A stretch of 6,052 bases of DNA from SAR202 cluster bacterium. GTDB taxonomy: Bacteria; Chloroflexota; Dehalococcoidia; Lucifugimonadales; UBA3495. Below, in pieces: positions 5,603 through 6,052 of the stretch; the first letter of the stretch is position 1, and every line of letters begins with the position of its first letter. The stretch is from contig VFHF01000300.1 in the NCBI GenBank assembly GCA_009392095.1, positions 1 to 6,052 of the forward strand, written 5' to 3'. The notes under the pieces are model-generated. The model had not been told where the DNA came from and ran no database searches. It saw only the letters and a program-made list of their open reading frames with translations. The position numbers and the translations under genes are program-made.

Positions 5603-5869
5603 TTATTCGCCGCCGCCAATGGCCGGGACAAAGTGGACTTCGCTGTTTTCCTCAACCTTTTCCAACATTCCCATGATGGCGACATCGCCGTCGATGGCTA
5701 TGGCCAGGTTCGGCCGTATCTCCCCGTCTTCTACCAGCCGGTCTTTCATGCCGGGATATAGCTCTTCCAGCCGTTCGATGATCTGGCGCACGTTTCGGGC
5801 ATCCAAATCCACCTGTTTAACGCCGGCTGTCAAAGACTGGAGCATGGTTGGGATGAATATCTTGGCCAA
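5603..5869 (-). CDS. MoaD/ThiS-family ubiquitin-like protein
   Basis: Beta-grasp proteins of this family carry sulfur as a C-terminal thiocarboxylate for molybdopterin, thiamin, cysteine or tRNA thiolation. The 88-aa protein has the expected order: first strand AKIFIPTMLQ, a helix around VRQIIERLEELYPGMKDRL (27-45), the strand NLAIAIDGD (54-62), and the closing VHFVPAIGGG (78-87). Residues 85-88 are GGGE, so the di-glycine is not terminal; sulfur transfer would need removal of Glu, or Gly-Glu, first, as reported for QbsE-type carriers trimmed by a JAMM protease. The TTG start is supported by AAGGAG 8 nt upstream and keeps the first strand; the next Met is residue 9. No MoeB/ThiF-like activating enzyme, protease, or target pathway gene lies in the window. 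It could equally be a non-carrier homologue. Confidence 0.85.
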   Translation of the reverse strand: MAKIFIPTMLQSLTAGVKQVDLDARNVRQIIERLEELYPGMKDRLVEDGEIRPNLAIAIDGDVAIMGMLEKVEENSEVHFVPAIGGGE

Positions 5870-5877
5870 AATCCGGG

Positions 5878-5883
5878 CTCCTT
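5878..5883 (-). promoter_or_regulatory. strong Shine-Dalgarno site of the MoaD-like gene
   Basis: AAGGAG on the minus strand, 8 nt before the TTG at 5869. It is the best SD in the window and decides for the TTG start over a later ATG. Confidence 0.65.
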
Positions 5884-5947
5884 TTCCAAGCTCCTAAGTA
5901 CGGCGGCCTGATTAGATCTGTCATTTTCAGGTTCTGATATGACGAAA

Positions 5948-5960
5948 GGGTTGTCAACCC
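5948..5960. repeat. 13-bp palindrome upstream of the MoaD-like gene
   Basis: GGGTTG-T-CAACCC has perfect 6-bp arms around one base. On the minus strand it contains TTGACA, a perfect -35 hexamer, but no good -10 is found 16-18 nt downstream. It could be an operator for the leftward gene group or a small hairpin. Confidence 0.3.
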
Positions 5961-5988
5961 CAAGCGACCGCAAACACGGTCAACAAAA

Positions 5989-6029
5989 AAGACCGTCCTT
6001 CCCGGCGTTTTGCCCAGAATGACGGTCTT
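5989..6029 (-). terminator. intrinsic terminator, leftward, made from a REP-like palindrome
   Basis: AAGACCGTC (5989-5997) and GACGGTCTT (6021-6029) form a perfect 9-bp stem; inside it TTC/GAA and GGC/GCC can pair further around a GTTTT-type loop. On the minus strand the stem is followed by TTTTGTTG, a T-tract continuing from the stem's own TT. It would end a leftward transcript arriving from beyond 6052 and insulate the MoaD-like gene. The right arm carries CAGAATGAC, matching the repeat at 1413-1443. Confidence 0.6.
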
Positions 6030-6052
6030 GGCGCTCTGAGTTTGATGCTGGG

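Noticed and set aside
6038..6052. GAGTTTGATGCTGG resembles the conserved 5' end of 16S rRNA (GAGTTTGATCCTGG).
   Set aside because: One mismatch within the invariant part and a further mismatch right after it (GGG for GGC), and the window ends. The flanking terminator and lack of context make chance more likely; the next 50 bases would settle it.
5870..6052. Leftward open frame entering from the right edge and running through the repeat region.
   Set aside because: It crosses a strong terminator and the palindromes, and its translation looks like repeat-derived sequence with no recognisable domain.

Overview
The window is about 6 kb of moderately GC-rich bacterial chromosome carrying eight recognisable complete genes: five with housekeeping or cofactor roles and three small accessory proteins. 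There is no phage, transposon, CRISPR or RNA gene that I can support. The combination of coenzyme F420 glutamylation (cofE), a PduO-type cobalamin adenosyltransferase, standalone hisH-hisA, and intergenic palindromes reading GTCATTCYG...GAAT on one strand would fit a Chloroflexota member such as the Dehalococcoidia/SAR202 group. That placement is an inference from gene content and remembered genomes; no marker gene here proves it.

Layout. 1-212: no supported gene, AT-richer leader with a candidate promoter for dinB. 213-1331 (+): DNA polymerase IV. 1332-1483: short intergenic stretch with a palindromic repeat. 1484-2242 (-): F420-0:L-glutamate ligase. 2243-2386: divergent intergenic region with overlapping promoter candidates and a perfect 12-bp palindrome. 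2387-2962 (+) cobalamin adenosyltransferase, 2989-3612 (+) hisH and 3656-4372 (+) hisA form one co-directional run. It meets, tail to tail with a 4-nt overlap, a leftward group: MoaD/ThiS-like small protein (5603-5869), Nudix hydrolase (4986-5456) and GNAT acetyltransferase (4369-4986). 5870-6052 holds only stem-loops and a leftward terminator built from a second copy of the palindromic repeat.

How the genes relate. HisH and HisA act at adjacent steps of histidine biosynthesis, but hisF, the obligate partner of hisH, is not next to them. The adenosyltransferase makes adenosylcobalamin and CofE elongates F420, so the divergent pair joins two cofactor pathways. The Nudix and GNAT genes overlap as TAATG and are probably translationally coupled. 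No evident new multi-gene system is present. The items most worth a second look are the MoaD-like protein whose di-glycine tail is buried under extra residues (GGGE), the structured start region of the Nudix gene, and the recurring palindrome that also serves as a terminator. Three genes appear to use non-ATG starts (TTG, GTG, TTG); for each the start was chosen from a well-placed Shine-Dalgarno sequence.
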